A DNA stretch of 22,521 nt from Funneliformis mosseae. Its lineage: Eukaryota; Glomeromycota; Glomeromycetes; Glomerales; Glomeraceae. Below the pieces are notes generated by a model. It had not been told where the DNA came from. It ran no database searches and worked only from the letters and a program-made list of their open reading frames with translations. A program made the position numbers and the translations under genes. Positions 12,318 to 21,329 of this stretch are shown here, in pieces; the first letter of the stretch is position 1; each line of letters begins with the position of its first letter. Location of the stretch: the NCBI GenBank assembly GCA_910592005.1, contig CAJVPP010001131.1:1-22521 (forward strand), read 5' to 3'.

Positions 12318-12557
12318 ATGGAATCCAAAAATTATAGTACTATTAGAAGTATTTTGAAGAAAGAACAAGGTGAAAAAATTGCACCTTATATTTTAAAATT
12401 AGCAGATACCAAATCTTTGCAAACATATTTAGACAAAGAAAAGATTGTCTATGAAATTTATCAAAAGGAAAAAAAAATAATAAATGTTAAGAAAAAAAAG
12501 CAACATAATGATGCATAATTACCTAATAAAAAGCAGAAACCTTTAAAAGGAAAATAA
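12318..12557 (+). pseudogene. Small Lys-rich ORF with one internal TAA, unrecognised
   Basis: An ATG at 12318 opens 66 codons (M-E-S-K-N-Y-S-T-I-R-S-I-L-K-K-E-Q) to a TAA at 12516-12518. The frame then continues for 12 codons (L-P-N-K-K-Q-K-P-L-K-G-K) to a second TAA at 12555. The first TAA sits in a Lys/Gln/Asn-rich context where Gln would fit, like the stops in the neighbouring minus-strand ORFs. The predicted product is small, charged and mostly helical, ending in a basic tail. It converges on the coiled-coil ORF that ends 44 bases further on. Function unknown; it may be a cargo or accessory gene of the same element. Confidence 0.45.
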
Positions 12558-12600
12558 CTATTATTTTCTTTAATAGTTAAAATTATACAGAAGAAAATAC

Positions 12601-14163
12601 CTAAAATTACTTTTTTATTTTCAATCAAGGTCATTTCTTAATTTTTTTAATTTCAATTTGTGTAGTTAATTGACCATTCTATTATTATAATTGGGTTAAT
12701 TGAGCTTTTAAATTATTGATTTCTTTTAATAATTCTTGTGAAGTTAATTCTTTTAGTTATTTGTTTTCTTCTTCTAGTTGCTTAATTTGATCTAATAGTT
12801 TCTATTTCTATTTTTTATGCCAATATTCAGCTACTTTTAAGGCTTCCAAGTATATATTTACTTCCTCTTTTAACTATCTTTCCTTTTCTTACAAGCCATT
12901 TATTTGCTGTTCATAAAAAAGTGCCATTTCTCCATTTTGATGAGGTAAAAGAGAAAGTTTTTTTTCATTTTCCTCTTCTTTGCAATCACAAGTATATCTA
13001 GTTTTTAATCTTTTACAATCACACTTAGGCAATTTATCATTTTCAAACTTCTCTTTACAGTTTTCATAAGCCTTATCATTTTCAACTATTTCACCAGTTG
13101 CTTTGCTTCGTGTTCTAATTTAACAAACTGCTTTTTTCAAACTAGAACAAAAAACACAAGTAGAATTAGTGCTATGTCATTCTTCTAAATCTAAGATTGT
13201 GTAAAACAATTCTCTCATAACTACTTAATTAAAACTTCTATTTTAGTGACAATTGCTTAACTGTAAAACTTCTCTCTTTTGATTAATTTCTACAACTGTT
13301 GAACCTTGGCTTGAAAATGCTTTATTTATTTAAAATTCTACTTTTACTTCTTTAGGAAGAAAGGGTAAGGGTTTTCTTTTAAAATATAGTTGTGTTTTTA
13401 ATTCTTCTCTTTCTTTTGCTTCATCCTCAAATCTCTGATCATTCTTTCTTAACATTTCTAATTTTTGGATTAATTCTTCTTGCAACTTTGTATTTTTTGT
13501 TATTTTCTCTTCAAGCATTTTATTAGACTTTTAGAATATTAATGATTTTTCTTTGATTTCATTATTCAAAAGATCTTTTTATCAATTTTTTTATTTTTTA
13601 ACTGTATCTAATGTCTCAGCAAAGTCTTTCAATAGTAACTTCAACTGATTTATCTTCATTTTCATTTATTAACTCTTTTAAATCTTTTTTGTGTCAATAA
13701 TCTCAATCATTTTTTTCTTTTTGTTGCTCTTCCTTAAGGTAAGTATTGAGAATTTTAGCCATATTTTCTTTTAAATTTTTAATCTGTTTTTTAAAAAGAG
13801 TTAATTCAGCAACTTTTTTCCTAAAAGAATATTTTTTTCTTCAAGTTTTTTATTTTGTTCAGAAATATAACTGAGAGAATTACAACTAATGTTTTCAAAG
13901 GTGAATTTATTACCAAAAATAGCTTTCTTAACTCCACTTTCTTTTTGAATCTTTACTTAACTATCCTTAAATCAAAAATGTTATTCTAAAATCATTAAAA
14001 TGTCAGCAATATCTGGTCTTTTACTTTCCTTAATATTGTCATTAGCATTTCAAATTCTTAGTTTAAAATCATCTTCTTTGTTTTTTAATTGCTTTTTTAG
14101 TGTTTCTATTTCATTTAATAGTTCTTTATTTTCTTTTTGTTGTTCATTTATGATGTTTGTCAT
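12601..14163 (-). pseudogene. Decayed coiled-coil protein with a cysteine-rich segment
   Basis: The minus-strand frame starts M-T-N-I-I-N-E-Q-Q-K-E-N-K at 14163 and runs as heptad-like Lys/Glu/Leu/Gln sequence for about 500 codons. It is broken by two apparent frameshifts (near 13805 and 13633) and roughly 25 stops. The longest intact piece is at 13518-13330. Downstream is a Cys-rich stretch (T-C-V-F-C, then C-D-C-K and C-D-C-K-E-E) that may have been a zinc site, followed by more coiled coil (Q-L-E-E-E-N-K, L-K-E-L-T-S-Q-E-L-L-K-E). Most stops are TAA/TAG where Gln suits the coiled coil; several are TGA where Arg or Trp fits. It lies just downstream of the DUF7869 remnant on the same strand and was probably carried by the same element. 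I recognise no named family. Confidence 0.6.
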
Positions 14164-14328
14164 GGTTTCTTGTTTGTTCCTTTTTTTTATTTATTCTTTT
14201 AATATATTATACTTATATGCTTTTTATGATGATATATTAAGTATATAAATTTTATTTTAGTACTTTTTTACTTTAAAGGTGGAAAAAGCTAAACTTATTA
14301 AACTTAATGACAGTAACGGACAAATTAA

Positions 14329-15345
14329 CTAATAATAGAGATGATTTATTCTAAATATTCTATTCATTTTTGGTATAAATTGGTCTTGGACAAGTAATAT
14401 TTTGAATTCATCCCTTACAAATAGGCAAATATTCTGGTAAAAATATTCTTGCCTTTTGTAATCTAAAGGAGATGGTGTTAACACTAAAATAGATAAAACT
14501 TTAATTTCTTTAAAGATATCTGTTTTCTTAGTTTTCAATAAATTGAACTCAACAAAAGATCTATTAGCAACCTCTTGAACTTTCACTATACTAAAATTAG
14601 ATGCTTTAAAAAGAAAATGTTGATATTTCTGGATGCTTGGTAATTTCTTAAAATAAATTTTTAAAATAGCTTTAATATTTAAGTATTGAAAATCTCTTCC
14701 ACCTTCATAACATTGAGCTTTATTCAATCTAGCTGAACTAGACTTTTTTACCACCTCAACCACATGATTTAGACAATCTACTCTTGTTTTTCTGTAGAGT
14801 TTTTTTATTAAACCAAAACTACCATCACATTTAAATTTGGTATGTTCAAAAATCATGAAATTCAATTCAATACTTTTATAATAACCACAAATTACTAAAT
14901 ATAAATAGAACCAAATTTTTACATTATTTTTATTCTATCCACTAGCATTATTACAAATAATCTTTAAATGTTTTTCACCTTTATTCAATTTTTTAATTCC
15001 ATCAAAAATCATACTAATGTACCATTTAGTCCTTTTTCTACAATTTCATTTTCATTAAGAATATAATTAATTTACTCCCTTACTACTTCATCTTGAATAC
15101 CAAATAAATGAACTTTACATGGACTAAGATAATAAATTTTACTTCTAAATGTGACACATAAACATTTTGAACTCAATCATAACTGTAATGAGCAGTAACA
15201 TCAATGCTGCAATACTGTGTTTTACTCTTAGAATAATGTTGATCAACTAGTTTTCTTTGTTCTTCTTCTTAATCCAAACATTTAAATATTTGATACATTA
15301 ATCAATATTATTAAATAGTGGTTTAAATGTATGATATCTAGTATA
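14329..15345 (-). pseudogene. Decayed DUF7869-family protein (transposon-associated)
   Basis: Read on the minus strand with at least two frame changes (near 15090 and 15020), this gives the recognisable order of the DUF7869 domain. First comes C-S-I-D-V-T-A-H-Y, then Y-Y-L-S-P-C-K-V-H-L-F-G-I, then L-N-K-G-E-K-H-L-K. These are followed by C-N-N-A-S-G-stop-N-K-N-N and H-T-K-F-K-C-D-G-S-F-G-L-I-K-K-L. The largest open piece is 14865-14329, ending with the P-L-D-Y-K-R-Q-E-Y and F-V-R-D-E-F block. The family motif is G-Q-N-K-N preceded by D-N; here the Gln is TAG and the Asp is Asn. The usual G before H-T-K-F is Glu. The family is widespread in repeats of fungi and invertebrates and is thought to have an RNase H-like nuclease fold; I infer this copy is dead. 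The upstream half of the protein was not found. Confidence 0.7.
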
Positions 15346-15573
15346 TTTATAATTTTACTTTTTAATTTAATGTTGCAAGTTCCTTTTTAATTTTCTACTT
15401 TTTCTAATTTTAATGATTATTATAAAAAAATATAGATATCGATATATTTTATATAAAAAAATTTATAAAAAAATTAGCCGAAAAATATTTTTTAATAACC
15501 TTTCTATTTTGGTAATTTTTATGACGATCAATTTTGTACCAATCAAAATTAATAATTATGTGATATTTCAAAA
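15346..15573. other. AT-rich boundary between the decayed element and the small spliced gene
   Basis: No convincing frame lies here. It should contain the right end of the decayed element, but I saw no partner for the inverted repeat at 12127-12223 and no clear target-site duplication. Confidence 0.35.
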
Positions 15574-15589
15574 ATGATCATCACAAAAA

Positions 15590-16037
15590 TAAAATCGCTC
15601 TTAAACCCACTATTACCATCACAGCCATCACAGCAAATATTTATTATACCGTCAAAGTAAATATCATAGCGCTGAGAAACTTGATGATTTATAAATTTAC
15701 TAATGTAATTTTTTTTTTCACATAATAATTATAGTAACTTACCTGACGTTTATGGTTGAAAGAAATATGCAATTACCAACCATACAAGCCCTATATCGTC
15801 AAAGTTAATAACGTTTAGAAACTTTTATAGAATTAAATAGTTTTATAAAATTACTAATTAAATAATTTTTTCTTCACATTTAATAATTATAGCATATCAT
15901 GGTTCGGTTACCAACCATACAGGAACTGGGCATCTGGAAGATGATCAAAGTAAATAGTGTTAAAGAACTTTAAGACATTATGATAGTTTATAAATTTACT
16001 AATTAAATAATTTTTCCTTCACAATTAATAATTATAG
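15590..16037 (+). repeat. Tandemly duplicated exon-intron units (three diverged copies)
   Basis: Three successive segments share the same order. Each has an exon-like piece ending CGTCAAA, CGTCAAA or GATCAAA, then a GT donor, then an A/T intron containing ATAAATTTACTAAT or a close variant, a CTTCACAT-like word, and the acceptor TAATAATTATAG. Intron positions are 15657-15734, 15804-15892 and 15950-16037 (78, 89 and 88 nt). The exon pieces of units two and three share TTACCAACCATACA. The period is about 145-158 bases. The DNA is homologous, but the frames used by the gene model differ between units because of small indels. Confidence 0.7.
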
Positions 16038-16337
16038 TATCTGAGAGTGACCAAGTTGATGAAACCTATGCAGCCAAAATCAAACGATTTATCATGTATG
16101 AATATTCGACACCAGCTTTCATTTATAGCTGGTATCAAATGCGACGGTTTATGGCACCAAATAAAGGTATTTGCGTGAACTTTCTTTGGCTTTGGTTAGT
16201 AATAATACAGCATTATCTATAACACTACACATCGTTATTTATTTTGTTATTTTCGTGTAGGTTTTGGGACAAGCAGATTACCACCAGTTGGTAATTTTCA
16301 ATCAGTCGCTAAAAGACTTAAAGAATTTTTTTATTAG
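15752..16337 (+). CDS. Small spliced gene, 104-aa product, unrecognised
   Basis: Exons 15752-15803, 15893-15949, 16038-16166 and 16261-16337 join in frame (315 nt including TAG). All introns are phase 1 with GT-AG ends. The protein starts M-V-E-R-N-M-Q-L-P-T-I-Q, passes through an acidic stretch (H-L-E-D-D-Q-I-S-E-S-D-Q), then has an aromatic and basic core (F-I-Y-S-W-Y-Q-M-R-R-F-M) and ends V-A-K-R-L-K-E-F-F-Y. Codon composition of the last two exons is clearly coding-like against the A/T background. The true start is uncertain. The first exon is open further upstream to the acceptor at 15734, while an ATG at 15574 (28 codons, then a donor at 15657) joins only in a frame that soon reaches TGA. 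It may be the 3' part of a larger, partly decayed gene. I do not recognise a family. Confidence 0.5.
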
Positions 16338-17104
16338 TTTGTTGATTAAAGCAAAATCTAATTTGTCTTTTGTACTGTAATTGAAAGAACAATCCTCATA
16401 CTCCTCAAAAAGCGACTTTGAGAGAGAGAACCATAAAATATCGGCTACTCGGCCGTCTCACTTTTCAAAATGTTTAGACATTCGCTTTTAATAAAGATGT
16501 TCTATTAAAATCACGTTACGGATCATATGATTTACTACGTTCGTAACTTGATTTTATAGCAAACCTCCCATGTATCAAAGCTAATAAGAACTACTAGCAA
16601 TTGAAAAGGTCCCTTCTTGTTTGAAGATTTTACCATTTGATTTATTAACCTTATTAATTGTAATAGTGAATAATATTCGATTTACAATTTTGACTTTATT
16701 GATTCTGAATTTCGATGTTAACAAAGAGATCGCAAATAAATCATTTAATATCTAGTGAATATTATAAATAATAGTTATTAGCTTTGTTATCTTGTGATAT
16801 ACTGTAATAGTTCCAAAAACTAACGCACCATGTCATGTTACAAAATCGACTAATTTTTTAAAAAACCAAACTTGAATTCATCCTTAAAGTCTCATCTTTT
16901 GTAAATTCTTAAGAAATTTTCAGCGGAAAAAATCCATTAGTATAAAAGATAAATAAAAAAAGAAATAATCCAAAAAACATCTCGGTTATAAAACTTAAAT
17001 TTGTTTCGAATCTTCATCAAGAAAACGCCATCATAGTTGTATAAAATGATTAATTTGATCATCCGTGAAAATATTTTCTCGAGTTCTGATTAATTTTTCT
17101 AGAT
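16338..17104. other. Non-coding region downstream of the small spliced gene
   Basis: No frame with coding character was found on either strand. The first 150 bases are less AT-rich (for example GGCCGTCTCAC near 16451) and may be 3' UTR. A short inverted repeat lies at 16506-16556. CATGTTACAAAATCGAC near 16836 resembles the left arm of the inverted repeat at 12127-12223. Confidence 0.4.
16506..16556. repeat. Short inverted repeat with a copy of its core near 9154
   Basis: The arm TAAAATCACGTTACG (16506-16520) is mirrored by CGTAACTTGATTTTA (16542-16556) with one mismatch, around a 21-base loop. The loop and start of the right arm (ATCATATGATTTACTACG...CGTAAC) recur with few changes at about 9154-9179, just after the XMAP215 stop codon. 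This suggests a dispersed small repeat, possibly a MITE. Confidence 0.5.
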
Positions 17105-17470
17105 GTTACAAAATAAATGAGATAAGTTTCATTTATTTGATTTATTTTATTTTTTGCTTTTAGAAAACGTAATTAACATTATCTTTTTCTTTTTTAGTAA
17201 ACCTAAACGAACAAATGATCAGAACTTTGAACTTTTGAATAAAATGAATGAGATAAGTTTTGTTCATTTGATTTATTTTATTTTTTTGCTTTTAGAAAAC
17301 GTAATTAACATTTTCTTTTTCTTTTTTTAGTGAATTTAGATAAAACAAATAATCAGGACTTTAAACGAAATAAATGAGATAAGTTTTGTTTATTTAATTT
17401 TATTTTTTTTTGCTTTTAAAAGCCTTAGTAAAGAAATCCTTTCTTTCTTTTTATTAGATCAGATTTTTAT
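17105..17470. repeat. Three-copy tandem repeat, period about 126-131 bp
   Basis: Each unit begins AAATAAATGAGATAAGTTT (17111), AAATGAATGAGATAAGTTT (17242) or AAATAAATGAGATAAGTTT (17368). It continues with a TTTATTTGATTTATTTTATT-type block, GCTTTTAGAAAACGTAATTAACATT and a T/C run ending TTTTTTAG. The third copy is the most diverged after GCTTTTA. No coding frame runs through the array. Confidence 0.8.
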
Positions 17471-18003
17471 TCAAAATCTGATTCAATTTGATTTATTATT
17501 AGTATTATTATACATAAAGAATAGCATTATAATAGATGTAATATATTTAATATATTTGTAATTGAGTAAATAGATATATAGTAGATTTATTAAATGAAAA
17601 TTCTTGATGATAAAGTTATTTGTAATGATATTTATGATAGTGATTAGCAATTAATTTAATTGTATAAGTATTATTAATATTATTAAATTTATTAATTATT
17701 ATTATAAGAAAAATATTATATTTTATGAATCCAATTTTTAATACACATATACAGAATCCTAAATAATATATGTATATGTTAGATTTAAGATTGCTTATTG
17801 AACATAAAAAATTTTTGATTAAGTCACCTAAAATTTTACATAGTAGATAACAAAATTTTAATATAGTCAAATATGTATTTGCTTAGTAGAGATAAAAATT
17901 ATCAAACTCAATAATTAGTTTGCATAGCAGAAATATATTTTTGGAAATATATGTGATATCAAATATAATCCAAAAAAATAATTATACCTCTTAAATTAAG
18001 ACA
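17471..18003. other. AT-rich region without recognised features
   Basis: One minus-strand frame of 84 codons (17870-17616) exists, but its Ile/Asn/Tyr/Lys composition is what random A/T sequence gives, so I do not call it a gene. Nothing else was seen. Confidence 0.5.
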
Positions 18004-18240
18004 TGTAAATAAAATCAACACGTAATTTTTAAATTAATTTAATACGTGATGATGTAATAAAACTTCAATTTATTTTTATACATGATTGTGTAACAAAAAT
18101 TTAAGTCATTTTTATATGTGATAGTATAACAAATTTATATATAATTATATAGTAAAATTAGACGTAATAGCGTAACAAAAAATTGTGTAATGCATTTTGA
18201 CGTAACAAAGTAAAATTTGTTTATATGTCTGTGTAATCTA
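18004..18240. repeat. Diverged short tandem repeats with a TACGTGATNNTGTAACAAAA-type core
   Basis: The words ACGTGATGATGTAATAAAA, ACATGATTGTGTAACAAAA, ATGTGATAGTATAACAAA, ACGTAATAGCGTAACAAAA and TTTTGACGTAACAAAG follow one another at roughly 35-50 base spacing. They are separated by A/T spacers of the TTTATTTTTATA type. Copies weaken to the right. No gene is present. Confidence 0.65.
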
Positions 18241-18436
18241 AAAAATCTATAAGTAAAAAGTGAGATCAGTAGGTGAAAAGGAGGGAAAATAAGCTTTTTT
18301 TTGTTTTTTTTTTCAAATTTTTGTTTTTACAATACCATCTATGAATCAATTATTAAAAGTTGCATCATTTTTACTTAGTAATATTTTTACAATTTTGGAT
18401 GTTTTTTTATAGTAAAATTTGACATTTTTTTAGAAT
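18241..18436. other. T-rich spacer, nothing identified
   Basis: Mostly T runs and A/T sequence between the short tandem repeats and the inverted repeat. No frame or motif seen. Confidence 0.45.
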
Positions 18437-18614
18437 TCCAGACCAGTCGAGTTAACTCACAAGTTAGATAAGCTGAGTCAAGTTTAAATTAAATTGAGTT
18501 TATGTTTTTTTGATTTAATAATTTGTAAGTCAAATCAAATTTAAGTTGAGTTAAATATTTAACTCAACTCAATTTAAACTCGACTCAAACTTGACTTGAC
18601 TCAAGTTGACTTGA
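18437..18614. repeat. Long imperfect inverted repeat with a 26-bp perfect palindrome at its core
   Basis: Left-hand sequence with GAGTTAACTC, GCTGAGTCAAGTTTAAATT and AAATTGAGTT is mirrored on the right by AACTCAATTTAAACTCGACTC and ACTTGACTCAAG. At 18544-18569 lies a perfect 26-base palindrome (AGTTGAGTTAAAT and its reverse complement). The words GAGTTGAG, CTCAACTC and GACTTGACTCAAG make the arms internally repetitive. This is MITE- or terminal-repeat-like; no transposase lies between the arms. Confidence 0.6.
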
Positions 18615-18710
18615 AACAGTATTATTAATTAATTAACATTTTAAAACTATAAAATTATACATTATTTTAATTAAAATTCAAATTTATTTTATTAATTTAA
18701 ATTATTAATT

Positions 18711-20083
18711 TTAAATTTTGTTATAAAATGATTTTTTTAAATAATAAACTATTGAAAATCTATTTTTTAGAACATTTAAATTAAAATATTCTAAAAGAGC
18801 AGATCTCAATAAAATGATATAATCATATTTAATCTTTACTATAATACCTATTTTACTCAAAACTAAATCTCCACCTTCAAAATCCCTAAAAATAACTATT
18901 ATGCAAAATGCATATTTACAATTATTATTATCTTTATAAAGATCAGTAGCGTCTTGTCTTATTAAATTTAATTTATCATTTTCTCCTGATATACTTAAAT
19001 TTATAGCAAAACTTTTAAAAAATGATAAATTAATTTTAATGTTAATATTTGAAAAATCTATATTAAAATTATCATACAATTTAGAAAAATTAATTTTAAT
19101 TAAATTTTTAATTAAATATTCTAAATCTATAATCAATAGAAATAATATATTATTTAAATGAAGATAAAATTCAAATGTTTTTTTCAGATTTTAATACTTC
19201 TCAAAAATGTTTTATTCTAACATCTATTATTATATCAAATTCTATATTATTTTTAAAATAATTATATAGATTGTTACTTTTTCTTTTAATTTGTTTAAAA
19301 TTAAAGAAATGATCTAACATATAATTATATATGAATTTAATTATATAACAATATTTTCTTCAATAGTAGATAACATATAATTATTATGTCCTCTCATTAT
19401 TATATAACCTCTATATATTATGTATATATGCATAATTTTCATCATTAAAAAATGAATCTTTAATTAGATTTTTAAATTATTTGTAAAATAATTAAGTTCA
19501 ATATTAAGTTTTTTAAATATTTGATTTCTTTTATCTGAAAAAAAACTTTTTTTATCAAAAAGTTTTTGATAATTAAATTTAACACATATAATTTATTATT
19601 TATATTGATAAATAAAATAATTTTTTGTGTTATTATTTACTGTATCTTAAAATAATTATTAATAAGATATTTTTTAATATTATCATTATATTTTGAAATT
19701 AATTATTTTTAACATTTAAAGGAATTACAAACCTAATACAGTATTTAATTTTTTAATTTTTTGTTCATATTTTTTTATTGTTTTTTAATCATATTATTTG
19801 TAATAACAGATGTAGAAGTAGAAATAGATATAGAAGTAAAAGCAGAGTTTGAGATAAAGGTAGATATAAAAGTAGAGGTAAAGGCAAATGCAGAAGCAAG
19901 GGTAGAGACAAAAATAAAAGTAAAAAGCTTATTTAAATTATCATCATTATACGATGATATTATTTTCATTAATTTATTAATTAAAAAATCTGTTAAAAAG
20001 TATAAATAATTTGGAATTACTCTTGTTTTCATTAAAGCTAAAGAAGATTTATTTTTTTTAATTCTAATTAATTGAGTAGTCAT
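18711..20083 (-). pseudogene. Decayed TET/JBP-like 2-oxoglutarate/Fe(II) dioxygenase, metal ligands lost
   Basis: The 141-codon open piece at 19136-18711 ends with the signature of TET/JBP-type base oxygenases. F-C-I-I-V-I-F is followed by D-F-E-G-G-D-L-V-L, I-L-L-R-S-A-L-L-E-Y-F and N-R-F-S-I-V-Y. In the family the Fe(II) is held by H-x-D and a later His in L-E-H-F, and an Arg before F-S-I-V binds 2-oxoglutarate. Here the first site reads R-Q-D and the second L-E-Y-F, so both His are gone while the Arg remains. Upstream on the same strand the frame continues to an ATG at 20083 (M-T-T-Q-L-I-R-I-K-K), broken by many TAA/TAG/TGA and at least one frame change. One piece (M-L-D-H-F-F-N-F-K-Q, from 19320) runs directly towards the oxygenase domain. 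Fungal members are often tied to DNA transposons; no transposase is visible here. That the upstream part is the same gene is an inference. Confidence 0.55.
19809..19925. repeat. Degenerate hexanucleotide repeat (GTAGAA/GTAAAG type)
   Basis: About 19 copies of a six-base word such as GTAGAA, ATAGAT, GTAAAA, GTAGAG follow each other. On the plus strand this reads as alternating Val/Ile and Glu/Lys/Asp; on the minus strand as Ser/Thr/Phe/Ala repeats. A plus-strand frame (19761-20009) exists only because of the repeat. It overlaps the upstream part of the decayed oxygenase reading frame and may be an expansion within it. Confidence 0.75.
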
Positions 20084-20363
20084 AATGTTAATTTTTAAAA
20101 ATAATTGTTTTAAAAAAAAAAATACAAATTTATAGTTTAATCTCACTATAAATTATATTGAGAAATAAATAAATAAATAAATACAAATTCAGCTTTATCT
20201 TACTGAAAATTGTATCTATTTATATAAAAAGAGATTATAAAGAAAAAATAATCTGATCCTAAAACCATAAAAATATTATTCCTATACTTTGGATTTTGTT
20301 TAAATAAAAATTAAAAATTTTTAAATAAAATTTTTTGAAAAATTGATTTTACTATTTTAATAT

Positions 20364-20700
20364 AATAATTTATAAATACCTTACTGAACTGATATCATAG
20401 TAGCCTAAAATTCTAAAAAAAAAATAATTTATAATCTCTAAATACTCTTATCGAACTAATATTACAGCAGCTTAAAATTCTAAAAAAAATAATTAATGAT
20501 CTCTAGATGCCTTTACTAAACTAATATTGCAGCAGCCTGAAATTCTAGAAAAAAATAATTATTAATTTCTAAATACCTTTAATAAACTGATATTTTAACA
20601 GCCTGAAATTCTAAAACAAAATAATTAGAATCTCTAAATGCCCTTACTAAACTGATACTGCAGTAGCTTAAAATTCTAAAAAAAATAATTAGTCATCTAA
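20364..20700. repeat. Five-copy satellite, period about 66 bp
   Basis: Units start near 20364, 20435, 20501, 20567 and 20632. Each reads TCTCTAAATACCTTTACTAA, then ACTGATATTACAGCAGCCTG, then AAATTCTAAAAAAAATAATT with small changes. Differences between copies are mostly transitions. There is no open frame across the array. A shorter block of the same satellite lies at 21877-21985. Confidence 0.85.
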
Positions 20701-20720
20701 AAAAAGGTATAAATTAATTA

Positions 20721-20764
20721 TTTAACAGATTGACCTGATGTTATATAAGCAAGTTTTACTTTTT
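20721..20764 (+). repeat. Left copy of a 43-bp direct repeat flanking the right-hand repeat region
   Basis: The sequence TTTAACAGATTGACCTGATG with TTATATAAGCAAGTTTTACT follows the 66-bp satellite. It recurs 1.34 kb away at 22061-22103, again shortly after a block of the same satellite, with three differences that are all transitions. Confidence 0.75.
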
Positions 20765-21329
20765 AAGAATGAATAAACCAGTTTGTTTTAAATTGATTGA
20801 TTAATTGATCAATTTATTTTTTTTCTTTTTCTTTTTTCTTTGATCTATTTTTTTATTATTCTCCTCTTCCATCAATCAATTCTTTTTTATATCTTGATTA
20901 TTTTTTTAATTTCATATAATTTTTTTAATTTTCTGATTTTTTTTATTAATTTTTTATATTATTTTTTTTTATTATTTTCTAATTACTTCTAATCCAGATT
21001 TTTTATTAAATTGTTTTACTATATGATTCTATAACCTTTGATAAATCTTGTTTTTTTGCTTATATTATTTACATTCTTGTGATTTGCTTTTATTTATTTT
21101 TAAATTAATCTTTAATTGTAAATAAACCTTGATGTAAATATTGTTAATTAGAGTAAATTGTTGTCTAGTTAGTTTCTTTAATCCTAAGCCAAATATTCAT
21201 CTAGTATTATTTTAATTTATTAAATAATTTTTTTTAATAATTTTTTATAATTTGTTGTTTTTTTTATATTATTTATTTTATTTTTTTAGAAACTGTCTTG
21301 AGATCTTATTGATAAATGAGTTTTCTTCT
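20765..21329. other. T-rich low-complexity region
   Basis: Long runs of T with ATTGATTGATTAATTGATCA near the left end. No coding frame on either strand and no recognisable element terminus. Confidence 0.5.

Noticed and set aside
13982..14035. R-P-D-I-A-D-I-L-M-I-L on the minus strand looks like the end of a protein kinase domain
   Set aside because: It follows only about 50 codons of coiled coil from an ATG, with no other kinase motif in any frame nearby.
12601..15345. A nuclear code with TAA/TAG read as Gln and TGA as Trp
   Set aside because: The spliced XMAP215 gene (1776 codons) and the neighbouring minus-strand gene have no internal stops and end normally, and the element also has frameshifts and altered motif residues. 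Mutational decay explains it more simply.
17616..17870. An 84-codon minus-strand frame
   Set aside because: Its Ile/Asn/Tyr/Lys composition is that of translated A/T-rich sequence, and no motif or splice context supports it.
19761..20009. An 82-codon plus-strand frame with Val/Glu/Lys alternation
   Set aside because: It is produced by the hexanucleotide repeat and begins and ends in A/T sequence without coding character.
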